Source: Lingula anatina
Lineage: Eukaryota > Brachiopoda > Lingulata > Lingulida > Lingulidae
Assembly: GCF_001039355.2 (NCBI RefSeq)
Contig: NW_019775767.1
Span: 62,053 to 126,052 of the forward strand
Direction: 5' to 3'
DNA: 64,000 nt
The position numbers were made by a program, and so were the translations under genes. This document shows positions 42,866-57,300 of the stretch, one piece after another; position 1 is the stretch's first letter; every line of letters begins with the position of its first letter. Below the pieces are notes generated by a model. The model saw only the letters and a list, made by a program, of their open reading frames with translations. It made no database searches and had not been told where the DNA came from.

Positions 42866-45680
42866 ATAAAAGATAATTTTAATTAAAATTACCCCCTAGC
42901 AGCTTCAGTAGGCGTGACAGACATATAAGCCGCTTTAGTTGATTGCAATTTAGCGAGAATCTCCTCGGAGATAGATCGATCCACAGTTAGAAAGATAGGG
43001 TTTTGGAATGGTCCCAAAAATTTAATTCAGCGGAATGGACTATTTTCTGTGACGCACGTATATGTTTTACCTACTCACCTGCTCGACATCGACCCCGTAG
43101 GAAATTGTGACCAGGAGCGCATTTACAGCTGCCGGGCGTGTTGTCCAACAGGAGACCCGTACAAACGAGGGAGGAATCCCCGCAGCCAAGTTCACTGTAA
43201 CACTCCTGGTTATAGCCTTTAATGAAAACCACCTTTTTTAGTAATGTGACCCCCACACGTGATTTCATACAAAGCTGAAGTCTTGTCCCAAAACTCTTTT
43301 TTATATTTTATCATTACTATTACTTTTCTTATTTATTATTATTATTATTATTCCTGAAGCCTCACATACCATATATACAGCGCTGCATTTCCTGGTTATA
43401 GATCAGGCCAAACCCGCAGACACACCTGTTGATATCGTTACAGTAGTAACTGGTAATTTGTGGGAGACAGCTGGTGTTTTTGCTACATTCCGCATTGTAA
43501 TCTGGAAGAGTAAGAACCAGAGAAAAGATTCTCATTTGCATGTGTGTGGTTTGACTGTGCAGAACGTCTTCCAGTTTGTATGTCTCTCGTGCATTCTCTT
43601 TGTCTATGTGTGTGTGTGTGTGTGCGTGTGTGTGTGTGTGTATATGTATGTGTGCGAGCAAGCATGTATGTGATTGTGCAATTGCATCTGCCTATTTGTA
43701 TGACGGTTTGTCTATATGTCTGTCTGTCTACATGGGCGTGCGTGTCTTTGTATAGGTACATATAGGTGTGACTGGTGCACTTACACGGAGCACAGAGGTT
43801 AGCTCCGTCCAGGTAATAAGGCGGTAACCCGGTGTTACACGTGCACTGCCCTGTGTCTGTGCACACGGTGTTGTTGTCGCCAGCCATGCAGTCCTGTGTC
43901 CGTGTACAAGGTGCGCCGTGTGACCCTACTTGAAAAGAACACAGGTAACGATCACCAATACGTTGAAACATTTCGCAATTTATTATATCTGGATACAACA
44001 TTGGCAACATGAAGCATATAGACATAGTTGAGCTTATCAAAGTGTATATTTAAATTTTCCCTGTTATTGTTTTTAATGAAACAAAGAATTTAATGTTAAC
44101 CCCTCATAAGACACGTACGGTAGTTGGTATAAGCTACGAAGTTTCGTCAGCAACATCACACAAACCCTATCACAATTGTCAATGTTGTCATGCCGCAATT
44201 GCTGAACTTGTCTGAACATTTACATCTGCTTGTATACCAAAGTATCAAGTCCATTTTTTTCTTTTTTAAATACTCACTCTTACAGGATGCACAATGTATT
44301 TTCAGTGCTAGGTTCAGACGTACCTAGTGGTGTCTCCGTGCTGACACCAGTACCTAGTGGTGTCTCCGTGCTGACACCAGTAGGATAGGTCGTAGTGTCG
44401 TAGATTGTAGAATACCAGGGGAGAGTATCGGTAGAGGGCGTGGTAGTGGTGAAGGTGGTAGATGCCCCACTACTACTGTAAGTTACATTGGTCGTTGTAT
44501 TCACGCCCACGGTAGTTGATACTTCACCGATGTCAGTGATAGTCTCTGAACTGGTGGTACTAAATTCACCTGTAATTACACCATTAGATTTTACAGTGGT
44601 AGGACTAGGACCATATACGTTACAGTAGTGTTACTAGTTTTACCAGCACTGATAGAAGTAGTGTTGCCAATACATGCCGGTTCATCAGTAAGTATTTAGT
44701 AGATTCTAAAGTGGATTTCTATAGATTCACCTGGAATATCAGAATTAGAAGTAGTAGTAGCGGGCTCTTCATTGTAACTACAGGGGTCATTTGTACTTGT
44801 TGTGTAAGCTAGGTTCTACAGTGGTGTATATGCAGGGTAGGTCCATCTGTAATGAGCAAGTTCCATAGTAGCATCATCACGTCCATTAATATTAGTTGCA
44901 GTGGGTTCTACAATGGTGTATATGTACCCATCTGTATTTTTTGTAGTACGGTTGGTTCTACGGTGGAAAAAGGTGTTCTGTTCTATTTGAAATGGGTTCT
45001 TAAGTGGTGAGTGTATATCCATCTATAACGGTTGTGGTAGGTTTTACCGTGGACAGTGACAGACCCATCATCTTATATGAAATGGAATGAAAATGATCCT
45101 CAGAGCAAGTAATCAAAGGAGGTTATGAGATATATATGTGGTATTAGAACTGGTACAATGAGAATCAAGACTGGAAGCAGGATAGGGCCTGAAGACAGTA
45201 ACGTATATACTTGATATACTGGATGTAGGGATGTGGGGAATTGATTGTGTTGCATATTGGAGGAGAAATACTACATTTTCTACGTCGTATACATACTGGA
45301 AGCATATTTTCTTCTACCTGCATGCTCTAGGTTAAAAAGACGCAACATAAACTTGCTTCACTCGATGTTCCGGTTTTCATTGCAACATAAAATACTGAAA
45401 TTAGTTACCACAGATATATATTGTGTAAAACATGCATATATGCCAATTAAACTGTATGTATAAAAATAAATAATATGATACCTACTTATTTCACAGTTTC
45501 TCCCAACATACCCAAGCTGGCAGGAGCACGTGTAATTCATAACCGGGTCAATGCTACAACTTCCACTATGCAAACAGGGATTGGGGTCACATCCATCTGC
45601 ATCTGCAATAGAAAATAATCCTTGCCAACAAAGGTAGAGACGTGGACTGACAATGGGCTTTTCTAGCGCAAATTTAAGCA

Positions 45681-45713
<33 letters not shown>

Positions 45714-47336
45714 ATGGGTGGGTGGGTGTGCGTGTGTGTCCAATATGCAACACAGTCAATGTATAACACATTTCGACCCAGTCATAATAAAATATAAAGC
45801 CATCCTTGATCGATTTATACAAGCACATGCGCGCACAGTCGCCCAAACAATTCTCTCTTCGCACACAAAGAAGCGCAAGGAATTACATATCTTTAAAACA
45901 TGGGAAATGCGTTTGTTACCTAGTACACCTTGTGCTAGAACAAGATGCCCGAAGTGCAAGATGCACAGTCCCAGGAGGAATTTCATTAGCGTCGTTTTAA
46001 TGCACATAGTTACATGTGTCTTGAGTCCTGAAAAATGAATAATTACAATACATTAGTTGTTAGTATAATAATCAATATATATCCTCACAATTTCAATAGT
46101 TTCTAACCCTTGTAAAGACCTACAAGTATAAAATCAATGTTAGTGAACTACGTTCTCCAAAAAATAATTCCCTATTAAGAACAACCAGGCTGCACCTTAG
46201 CCAAAATTGAAGACAAACTTATGTCATTCCGTTAAACTTTGGGTGGAGCTATTCCATAAAAAGGGAGCGAGAAAATGTGTTAATTCTGGATTCTCACCCT
46301 CTATTTTTTTTTTTACACCAAGCTCAATTTTACACTAGGCACAAGCTACATAACTTGCACCAAGTGGATTTCGCCAAATACTACCCCCGCCCCATATTGA
46401 AATCTTAAAAACATACTGTTAAATAATATGTATCATCCAATAATTACAGTTATATTGTAAATCGTATTAAAATGGGATATGCGGTGTATAAAGAGGAACA
46501 TGTCTGGGCCCAGCTGTAAACAACCACGTTTCAGATATATGAAAAATAAAAACATGAATTACGCAAAAAAAAATGTCATTCACCTTATTACCTATACGCA
46601 GTTCATCTACAACATGTGCATACCGTGTAGAAACCATACGACTGGTAGTATTTAAGTGGGGGTGGGGGTAAGCGAAAGACACGGGAGAGAATTTTTCTAA
46701 TAACCCCCCCCCCCCACCCCCACCCGGCGTTGACTGGCGTTGCTATAAAATGGGGGCTAACCCCCCTCTCTCCACACACACATACACAAACACACATACA
46801 CCACTTCCCTGGTGGCTGCGCCTACATCGTATTTATATTGAAGCACATTGAGCGCCTTTTCTTCACAACAGAGACTAGGTCATGTCATCATGAGATCATA
46901 AGTCTTCTTTATCGAAAAGTAAAGTATCTTGTTTTTACGAGGTTTTGCCTTTAGCGTGCGCATACATAAGATCAAGGTTAAGATATTTGCATGAAACCGC
47001 GCCCCTATACTGTTACGTAAGCTGTCAAATATAACACCCTTCCAGGCGTAACTAATATTACAGAGGCCTTTGAAAATTATGGTAATTTTAACCTGCATAT
47101 GGAATTATGATAGTAGTAACAAGTAAGTACATGTAGTCACCCTTGGCAATTTGCCACTCGAATGTGTCGCGACCAGACCAGACTAGTCTCTGAGGTCTAT
47201 GGAATATAAATAAATGCTGCCTCGTGGAAAAAGAAGTTTATTTCAGTATTACGATATGTTACACTGTTTGCTTAACGAGATTTGTTAATAGAAAACCGAC
47301 CTGGCCTGCCTGACACTATATCAAGCTATCAAATAT
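42866..47336. repeat. Second copy of the gene B 5' region (matches 33417-37905)
   Basis: The two blocks are nearly identical over about 4.5 kb including introns, intergenic DNA and microsatellites. Differences are single bases and repeat lengths, as expected of two alleles. The match continues after 47336 with 39246 onward. Confidence 0.9.
43079..46007 (-). CDS. Partial second copy of gene B (first six coding exons)
   Basis: Exons 45920-46007 (signal), 45486-45602 (EGF), 44324-44569 (mucin), 43785-43928, 43370-43501 and 43079-43216 (Cys-rich) are equal in length, phase and nearly in sequence to those of gene B at 36582-33628. A visible change is Thr to Pro in NTSCLPQ. The copy stops where the N at 42865 ends the contig, with no downstream exons. 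It is best read as the other allele of the same gene placed twice, and less likely as a true truncated duplicate. Confidence 0.75.
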
Positions 47337-49534
47337 ATTTTTTCATGTTTTTACACCATGTAAGCTCACATAACACGTAGAAGTGCAAAAAAAAACCATT
47401 CAAGCAAGATAAATAAATAAATAGATGAATAAGGTGGGCTCAACCACGTACTAAACTTAGGTTGTCTGAAGGTGCATTCACAAATTAACTGGCGTATTAG
47501 TTAGTTCGAACTACTCCGCGGGGACTCTCGCTGAATGCAATCCGATTGGCAAATTAAAACGCCTCCTCCTGCTTCCAACGTGCTGGTATAATCTCCAGCT
47601 TCTTGGTGTTATTTTCAACATCAGGAGGAGGCATGTTAATCTTTTAATCTGATTGCATTCAGCAAGAGTTCCCGTGGAGTACAATGTACAATGTAAGTTA
47701 AAACAACCTAGTGTACGACAGTCCCCGCCGAGTATACATGTCCTTTAGTTCAAACTACCTAATACGATAGTGTCATTGTGAACGCAGCCCAAGGTCGACC
47801 ACGACATGACCCATGCCACCGTGCCGTAAAGGCGGTACTAATATATTCATCGGGAATGCATGATAGGAGCGGTCATTGAGTTTTAATGTAATATATACAA
47901 ATTGAAGTTATTTTGAAGCACGTTTAATGTAAACTAAAGTATTAAAATGAAGGAAAAGTGAGTAGAAACCAATGAAAAGAAGAAACGAACGCTCGCACAG
48001 ACAGAGAGAGAGAGAGGCGGGGATAGAGAGACGCGCTAGCACACACAAACATTGCATGGATTCAATAGACCCCAGCAATATATACATGATGATGAGGGGT
48101 GGTAAAAGAGGGCTTTAGTAGCTAACTTGATCCCCCATTCTGTTCATTCCCACAAAAGACTATTCATTTAGCCACAAAGCAGTCTACAGTATGTCCGTCG
48201 CTGACGCTGTACCCCAGCTATTGTCATACTGACAAGAGATCAGTATCTTTAGTAAATATTTCACCGCTATTCAATGTGTCAGTACTTAACTATGGGAACA
48301 GGTATTCTACAAGTATGTAGGCCTACCTGTATTTTAGGTTGACGCGTTTAAGTATACGGGGACGAACATCCCTTAACTTCGAAGCAAACACCCCCAGAAC
48401 CACCCCCAAACACCCCACCACAAGGAGGCCATATAAAAATGACAAAAATGACGGTAGGTTGACAATAAGCTACATGTATGTAGTCCGAATTAAAAGCCTC
48501 GATTCAGCACCCTTCATTACGATATCCGTAAATAACAGAAAACGTGGATAGCACACGGTGCTACGGGCAAAAATTAGATTTCACTTACAACTGCATATAA
48601 TACCAATTCAGCAAATATCTTCAGCCTAGCTGTCTTATACTAAAGATGTGTATAATTCAGTTGAACAACAATGATAGTGCCAAATACAATGATATATGCA
48701 TGGACCCGCCTAACTTAAAAACCCCTCTTGATTCAAAGACACAATGCAGCATAAACGAGCTACATTTACTAGCAGCTAAGCTAATATTAGTAGATGGTGG
48801 AGATATTGTGTCACATAGCCCCCCCCCCCCCTACATTCCTTGCCAGTACCGTCCGGGACACCCCCTTCTCTCCTATTTCGATGCCTCTCCAAAACCAGCA
48901 TAAAAAATCGACACGAGAGAAAGCTCACAAATAATTCAGCAATATGTCTATTGCAGTTAAATTGGCCTCGTATATTTATATTTTAACCATCGTGCCCCGC
49001 CTTAGCAAAATCTACGAAGGGTAAGACCAAAAAATAATAAAGAACGTAACTTACCGCGTGGATTTCCCAAGACCGACTAAGACACTTTAACTCGCACCAC
49101 AGTTCATATGATGAGGGGTTCATCCACGTTAACAATGGTCATCGGTAAAACTTGACACCAAAGAAAGAAAATACTTCACACACCTGACTGATTTCTGAGT
49201 GAATCAGCTCTAAATGTCACAAGGGTCAAAAGCGGATGTTTTGCCCTCAGATATATGAATGGCTGGACGAGTTCCTATTCACTGGGTTCCATGCACTTTG
49301 TATCGAATTCTCGGAAGTAAACAATGTGCCGGGTGGTATTAAGCAGTTATTCTGGTCAGCAGGGCGAAGAGAAGTGTTGATAGTGACTCTCGTTTTTGTT
49401 ACTTCGGACTGTTTAAGTGACATCATTTTGGCAGATCTTCACAGAATACAGTGTATGTTCATACGTGCGTCAATAATAAGATCCGGGATTTTGTATGAAA
49501 AAAAAATGATGGGTATTTATTCCGTTAAGGCTAC
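47337..49534. repeat. Second copy of 39246-42864 without the transposon
   Basis: It matches 39246-39454 and 40898-42864, skipping the 1.44 kb element. It includes the candidate first-exon donor (49055). It then runs on into sequence not reached by the first block. Confidence 0.88.
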
Positions 49535-50932
49535 TAAAGTCGAATAGAGGATCATGTACACGTAAGACTTTTTGGATGTTGATGCCAGAGCCTTTATGAA
49601 CGATTAACTTGCAGTAGTTTGTATTACAGATAACATGCAATGTCACCATACATGCACTTTGAGTAAAGATCCTCTTCAAAACAGTCACAAACGGTCTTGA
49701 ATAGTGTGGTTAAAGGCTCTTACGATTCTTAATGAACCTTAAATGTCGGCTGAAATCATACCTGTAGAAATCCTTGCATAGAGAGTTCCAGTGACTAAAA
49801 TGCCGAAATACAATGTACTAAAAATAGATTATATTGATTAAGGAAAAAGAAGAATTTCATCTTCTGAACCAGCAGCTTTCCATTAAGGTTCTTGTCAAAT
49901 CAAGGAACACACTTAATGTACCCTGTGACCATAGGGTGTCCTAGAAGTCTGTTATAAAAACGGTGAAAATCAGTGTGATTTTGTATAGTATTAAAGTGTG
50001 TCCCTGGTATCAGAGGGTTCACTTAATACACGGTCTTCATTGGTTCACTGTAAGAGATTGGTAACTTTATAGCCAGGTTATTGTACGTAATAGTGTCACC
50101 TAAACGTAGCCGCGGCCCTCGACACGGCCAAGTAATGAACTTAACAGCAAGACGTGAACGTGAGGAGAACTAGTGAAGTGGAGAACACCTCCTCCCCCCC
50201 CCCTCCTCCACCCTGTTATAGAGCTTTAGAACCTGACAGAGGTCCGCCAAAGTATCTGCGAAATATACTAAATGTGAACAGAGTCCTCCACCGACATTCT
50301 GGCACCAGACGCGGATGTAATGCCTCCATTAACAGTCATGGACTCACGCAGGCGTCCGATTCGCGGAAGTAAAGGTCCAGTGAACGTCACGCCAGGCAAG
50401 CAAGCTTGGCCACGTGTGTGGAGAGAAAGGCAACGATCTGATCTTAATAATCAGACATCAGTTCATATTTCGAAATAAAAGCCAGTGAAGATCATCTAAG
50501 ACAGGATTTCGCACACTCTTGACGTACACACATACATACACGCGCGCGCGCATACATGCACACACATGCACTGTGTATACACACACAGTGAATATAGATA
50601 CACAAACACATACAGAGGCAGGCGTGCACACACACACACAAGCACACACAAAAAAATCAGTTACACAAAAGATACGAGTCATTAACTTTCTTTAAATATA
50701 TGAAAAAGCCTGAAAAGAACCAATTAACAGTCCGCTATTCTATATTCCCAAAAATGTCTTCATGAAAGGCGTATTACCCACCGTGTTTGTCATTGTAGAC
50801 GGAAGAGTTAAAACTGGAAGAGCTAAAACGTGGGATCTTTATACAGACCAACTTAAAATTAAGATGGATATATTAGTACGTACAGTGTGTTACACTGACA
50901 AGGCACATCATCGCACTTACCTTCATACTCAC

Positions 50933-51272
50933 TTAAAGGGATAATAACTCTTCGTATGAGGTCTATATTTCACAATAAAAGCATTGGGAATAACTCATAG
51001 AAATATAATATATTCTGTTGTATGACAAAAACGACAGTTATAGCTATTATTCTGTTATCTGAGCTTGTCTTCAGACCACGTGACCTCCATTGATGGCTAT
51101 ACTCTGTTATAATCTCTTAAGAGATTTTAACAAAAAACCACACTGAAAAAACCAGGGACTAACTTTGAATGTAAAAATGGTTTCATTAACCATTGGTAAG
51201 TATGGGAAAATTGTTGTTTACTCCAGGAAAATTCATTTTTTTGGCCAAAACGAAGAGTTATTATCCCTTTAA
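50933..51272 (+). mobile_element. MITE family 1 copy
   Basis: The ends TTAAAGGGATAATAACTCTTC and GAAGAGTTATTATCCCTTTAA are near-exact inverses. It is about 340 bases and non-coding. Confidence 0.75.
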
Positions 51273-51839
51273 ACTCATGCATCGGCTCATTAAACGTATA
51301 TAATCACAAACGCTTTCTTTATTTTAGTTTTCCATGATTGTGAGTCTTTTTGCGGTATTCTCATTACCCGAACAATGTAGTGCACAGACTTGGCATGAGA
51401 CACGGTGACACTATCAGAGATCAATAACCAATTATCACTGTCGGATATTGTAGTGCATAATATATCCACCCTGAATCTTTTTAAGGCCCTGTTACCCATT
51501 AGTAAGAATTTTAAGAGTTTTTTACCACATTATTTATGTCTTTCAATAAATCCGTTTGTGATTGTTTTGAAGCAAAGTTTTACTGAGTATGTGTACTATG
51601 TCTCTGTTTTTTTTTTATTATTTTTTTTTTATTTTTTTTCCAGTTATTGAACCTTTTTGTTTTGCACCCTGAGTCTGTCGCTGAAGACGTCAGGGACAAG
51701 CTGTTAATGGAGGGGACTATCGATTAAGTGCCCTCTGAAAATCAGGGTGTTACTAGAAACGACAGACTTCTTGAAAATTTAGGTGAGTTTTTATTAATCT
51801 CTGAGCCTCGGGGTGCTACTAAGAGTGCATTCCCAAAGA

Positions 51840-52045
51840 TTTTTAGATCGATCTATCCCTTGGGGAGTCTCACTAGATTGGTGTCAGCCTGACTGGCTTA
51901 AATGTCTGTCCCGCCTACTTAAAGCTGTAAGGGGGTAATTAACTTTTGTGCGCGCTCGGCTCTCGGAACCTGATAGCAATTTAGCGTGAAACCCCAAGGA
52001 GTTAGGTCGATCCGGATAGATCGATCTAAATCTATGGGAACCCAG
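51840..52045. mobile_element. MITE family 2 copy
   Basis: The inverted ends TAGATCGATCTATCCCTTGG and CGGATAGATCGATCTA are the same family as 33317-33541, with GCTAAATTGC-like inner repeats. An allele copy is at 56648-56855. Confidence 0.65.
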
Positions 52046-52815
52046 TCTAAGAACAGCAGGGTTATGCTGATGTAGAGGAGAGTTTCCAGTGTACCCTGAA
52101 ATTCAAGGTGATTTCATCCGGCTCATATACTAGTACAACATTGGAAATAACTATATCTAGAATACTAGATCTAAGTCACTAAGAGACACGGGCCATCCTA
52201 TGCATCCAACGGGCTTTAGATCGTTACAGTGTATTTAGCAACATTTTGACTTTTCTTGAAATACCATAGTCACAGTTTCGGATGGGGTGTACCTTTGTGA
52301 GGAAGGGGACATTGCTGGAATTTCTAGGCAAATTCTTGGTTAATTCTACATATAACTCAGTGTAACGTGCATCGTGCGCCTCGAAGCTTCAGTGTGCACT
52401 ATCATGTATATGTGTTACAAATCAAAAGTGACAACCTGATTGCAGTAGGAGATATATATGAATGTGCTAAAACAACCCTTATTTTTCTATTTCTTTTTAT
52501 ATATACATTTATTTATCTAAATATTTATAACATAAGGCCTACAAGTCCAGCGGCCGGTTATTCAAATATTTAAAAGGGCCACAGCGCAAAAAAAAATGGC
52601 CAAAGCTTTAGATCCAAAATCAGGTCTATTTCTGTTCAAGCAGTATATAATTCATCTCAATCCGCTTAAATGTCAGATCAGCCACTAGATAGCAAGGTGT
52701 AAATAAAATGTCCACTACCAGGGCCACAGATTGATTTTTATTATATATTTACAGGTATGTCTCTGGCTAATTTATGGTAAAATTCTCTATCGCGCTGGGG
52801 AAAAGTGCACATAAT

Positions 52816-53396
52816 TTAAGGGATAACAACTCTTCAATTTGGCAGAAAAAGTACCATAAAACGGAATTTCTTGGGGTAAATGACAATTTTCCCATATTTT
52901 CCAGTGGTATATGTATCCGTTTCGACATGCAAAGTAAGAAGAGATTAGAGAGCTTTGGCAAGGCCTTCCGTACGACGTATAACGTACGACGTCATCACTT
53001 TGTGCGTAGTTTTTCTCAAGGACAAGTCATAAATCATACGGCACTACGTATGAATCGGTTATTACACGTAGGTAAGAAACGTATCGAATTTAATACATTT
53101 ACGCTTATTTCTTTCAAGTTTAACATACTGCAGAGGAATATATAGGGTGTTAAGATTCCACTGAATCACTTTTAGACGCTGTCGGTAGAAATACTCTGTG
53201 AAAACAGCTGGAAAAACAGCCAGTCAATCAGTCGTCCGTAGTATCAAATTCAATTTAAGTTGATTTTTTTTTTTTTTTCATAAACAACAGGATCTGCGGC
53301 ATCAATTGACGTAAATAACACATTCCATTCAACATCTTAATTATTCATCTATCTAAAAAGAATCCACAAGCAGTTCGCGGGACAGAAGTAGCTGAA

Positions 53397-53440
<44 letters not shown>

Positions 53441-53530
53441 TAGCGGCTCAGATTCCAGAATAAATGTGATAACCGCCGTTTTGGTGCTAAAATGGATATT
53501 TCATATATCTGTGTGTTGTCTACAATGCAT
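52816..53530 (-). mobile_element. Interrupted MITE family 1 copy
   Basis: It begins TTAAGGGATAACAACTCTTC and resumes near 53445 (AGATTCCAGAATAAATGTG) after about 490 bases without a match in the allele copy at 57626-57865. An insertion in this allele, or a deletion in the other, explains this. Confidence 0.5.
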
Positions 53531-54370
53531 TTATTGTAGAATTCTGAATATCATACGTTATGCTTTTAATCTGCGTCCCTGGTACAAGTGATATGTGGAC
53601 CACCCTCGTGCTCAGCACTAAATATACACATCACATATGTTTTTTTAAGTATCAGAGAATAAAAAACAATTCAGCGCGAAATGATTTCCTCGATAGTACA
53701 TCAGTACTGTTCATTCATTTCCATGCAGTTGTTGCATTTACACGTCACAATTAATCGACTGATAAATGGCCGGTCGATATTCACAAAAGAAAATGTACAG
53801 TGAGATCCTATTTCCGCTTACCGCAGTATGACTGAATTACAAAGAAACATTTGCATTTGAATACGAAACTTGAATAGCATCCGTTTTTCTTCATTGTTTT
53901 TTTTTTTTTTTTTTTCAGATTCGTCATACAATGTAACAACATAATGGATAACACGCAGGAACTGTATAATTCCATATGACATACATGTATAATATGAATA
54001 TTTTCTATTCCAAACTAAATAAACCTTTCAAAATTATTTAATATAACTATGTATATAAATGGTTATTTGATTCAAGCTGGAGTAGTTCTTAAAAAGGTTT
54101 TAATTCGTCTTCCATTACAGGATGCACAGACGTAGAATTTAGATCTAGAACGACGACCATTCATGATGATGACGATGTAGATACCGGTGCATGTTGGATT
54201 CACATATCATAGAAGGCAAGTGTCATGACCGGTTGAAGTTTTTGAAAAGGCTCACCCTTAATATACACGTAGACGTACAAAATTTATTCTAGAAAATATC
54301 TGGAGGAGGCAGCGGACATTTATTCATTTATTTATTTGTTTGTTTATTATTCTTATTCTAATTTTTTTTT

Positions 54371-54371
54371 N
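54371..54371. other. Single-N assembly joint 3
   Basis: It lies in a poly-T run. Sequence after it (from about 54380) equals 49526 onward, so the block starts over. Confidence 0.85.
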
Positions 54372-57300
54372 TTGTCCTTTAAGGCTACTAAAGTCGAATA
54401 GAGGATCATGTACACGTAAGACTTTTTGGATGTTGATGCAAGGGCCTTTATGAACGATTAACTTGCAGTAGTTTGTATGACAGAAAAGTACGCATGCACT
54501 TTGAGTAAAGTTCCGCTTCAAAACAATCACAAACGGTCTTGAATAGTGTGGTTAAAGGATCCTACGATTCTTAGTGAACCTTAAAAGTCGGCTGAAATTA
54601 TACCTGTAGAAATCTTTGCATAGAGAGTTCCAATGACTAAAATGCCGAAATACAATGTACTAAAAATAGATTATTATTGATTAAGGAAAAAGAAGAATTT
54701 CATCTTCTGAACCAGCAGCTTTCCATTAAGGTTCTTGTCAAATCAAGGAACACACTTAATGTACCCTGTGACCAAAGGGGGCCCTAGAAGTCTGCTATAA
54801 AAAAGGTGAAAATCAGTGTGATTTTGTAGAATATTTTAGTGTGTCCCATGCATGGTATCAGAGGGTTCACTTAATACACGGTCTTTATTGGTTCACTGTA
54901 AAAGATTGGTAACTTTATAGCCAGGTTATTGTACGTAAGAGTGTCACCTAAACGTAGCCGCCGCCCTCGACACGACCAAGTAATTAACTTAACAGCAAGA
55001 CGTGAACGTGTGGAGAACTTGTTAAGTGGAGAACACCTCCTCCCCACCCCCACCCCCACCTCACCCTGTTATATAGCTTTAGAACCTGACAAATGTCCGC
55101 CAAAGTATCTGCGAAATATACTAAATGTGAACAGGGTCCTCCACCGACATTCTGGCACCAGACGCGGATGTAATGCTTCCATTAACAGTCATGGACTCAC
55201 GCAGGCGTCCGATTCGCGGAAGTAAAGGTCCAGTGAACGTCACGCCAGGCAAGCCACATGTGTGGAGAGAAAGGCGACGATCTGATATAAATAATCAGAC
55301 ATCAGTTCATATTTCGAAATAAAAGCCAGTGAAGATCATCTAAGACGGGATTTCGCACACTCTTGACGTATAGATATACACGCGCGCTGCGCATACATGC
55401 ACACACATGCACTGTGTATACACACACAGTGAATATAGATACACAAACACATACAGAGGCAGGCGTGCACACACACACAAGCACACACAAAAAAATCAGT
55501 GACACAAAATATACGAGTCATTAACTTTCTTTAAATATATGAAAAAGCCTGAAAAGAACCAATTAACAGTCCGCTATTCTATATTCCCAAAAATGTCTTC
55601 ATGAAAGGCGTATTACCCACCGTGTTTGTCATTGTAGACGGAAGAGTTAAAAGTGGAAGAGCTAAAACGTGGGATCTTTATACAGACCAACTTTAAGATG
55701 GATATACTAGTACGTACAGTGTGTTACACTAACAAGGCACATCATCGCACTTACCTAAATACTCACTTAAAGGGATAATAACTCTTCGTATGAGGTCTAT
55801 ATTTCACAATAAAAACATTGTGAATAACTCATAGAAATATAATATATTCTGTTGTATGACAAAAACGACAGTTATGGCTATTATTCTGATATCTGAGCTT
55901 GTCTTCAGATCACGTGACCTCTATTGATGGCTATACTGTGTTATAATTTCTTAAGAGATTTTAACAAAAAACCAAACTGAAAAAAACCAGGGACTAACTT
56001 TGAATGTAAAAATGGTTTCATTAACCATTGGTAAGTATGGGAAAATTGTTGTTTACTCCAGGAAAATTCATTTTTTGGCCAAAACGAAGAGTTATTATCC
56101 CTTTAAACTCATGCATCGGCTCATTAAACGTATATAATAACAAACGCTTTTTTTATTTTAGTTTTCCATGATTGTGAGTCTTTTTGTGGTATTCTCATTA
56201 CTCGAACAATGTAGTGCACAGACTTGGCATAAGACACGGTGACACTATCAGAGATCAATAACCAATTATCACTGTTGGATATTGTAGTGCATAATATATC
56301 CACCCTGAATCTTGTCCCTGTTACCCATTAGTAAGAATTTAAAGAGCTTTTTACCACATCATTTATGTCTTTCAATAAATCCGTTCGTGATTGTTTTGAA
56401 GCGAAGTTTTACTGAATATGTCTCTTTTTTTTTTTTTTGTTTTTTTTCCAGTATTAATTGAACCTTTTTATTTTGCACCCTGAGTCTGTCGCTGAAGACG
56501 TCAGGGGCAAGCTGTTAATGGAGGGGACTATCGATTAAGTGCCCTCTGAAAATCAGGGTGTTACTAGAAACGACAGACTTCTTGAAATTTTAGGTGAGTT
56601 TTTATTAATCTCTGAGCCTCGGGGTGCTACTAAGAGTGCATTCCCATAGATTTTTAGATCGATCTATCCCTTGGGGAGTCTCACTAGATTGGTGTCAGCC
56701 TGACCGGCTTAAATGTCTGTCCCGCCTACTAAAAGCTGTAAGGGGGTAATTAACTTTTGTGCGCGCTCGGCTCTCGGAACCTGACAGCAATTTAGCGTGA
56801 ACCCCCAAGGAGTTAGGTCGATCCGGATAGATCAATCTAAATCTATGGGAACCCAGTCTAAGAACAGCAGGGTTATGCTGATGTAGAGGAGAGTTTCCAG
56901 TGTACCCTGAAATTCAAGGTGATTTCATCAGGCTCATATACTAGTACAACATTGGACATAACTACATGTATATCTAGAATTCTAGATCGTAAGTCACTAA
57001 GAGACACGGGCCATCCTATGCACCCAATGAGCTTTAGATCGTTATTGTATTTAGCAAAATTTTGACTTTTCTTGAAATACCATAGTCACAGTTTTGGATG
57101 GGGTGTACCTTTGTGACATTGCTTGAATTTCTAGGCAAATTCTTGGTTTATTCTACATGTAACTCAGTGTAACGTGCATCGGGCGCCTTTAAGCTTCAGT
57201 GTGCACTATCATTAATATGTGCTAAAAATCAAGAGTGACAACCTGATTGCAGTAGGAGATATATATGAATATGCTAAAACAACCCTAATTTTTCTATTTC

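Larger units (their letters stand above)
49535..54370. other. Upstream intergenic block, first copy
   Basis: It has no exon that I can support. It holds MITE family 1 copies (50933-51272, and 52816 onward), a MITE family 2 copy (51840-52045), a CA/TG-rich stretch (50520-50660) and T runs near 51607, 53268, 53399 and 53897. A segment of about 490 bases (52947-53440) is missing from the second copy. Confidence 0.6.

Noticed and set aside
43079-46007. A true second receptor gene beside gene B
   Set aside because: Introns and spacers are as alike as exons and the copy ends at an N, so an unmerged haplotype is the simpler reading. It is listed as a partial copy only.
50154-50372. Plus-strand frame kept in two copies (PPKYLRNILNVNRVLHR)
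   Set aside because: The copies are alleles, so agreement does not show selection. No domain, promoter or splice partner was seen.
51644-51727. 28-codon frame after a T-rich acceptor (LLNLFVLHPESVAEDVRDK)
   Set aside because: The other copy of the block (near 56450) has a stop near the acceptor, and no partner exon was found.
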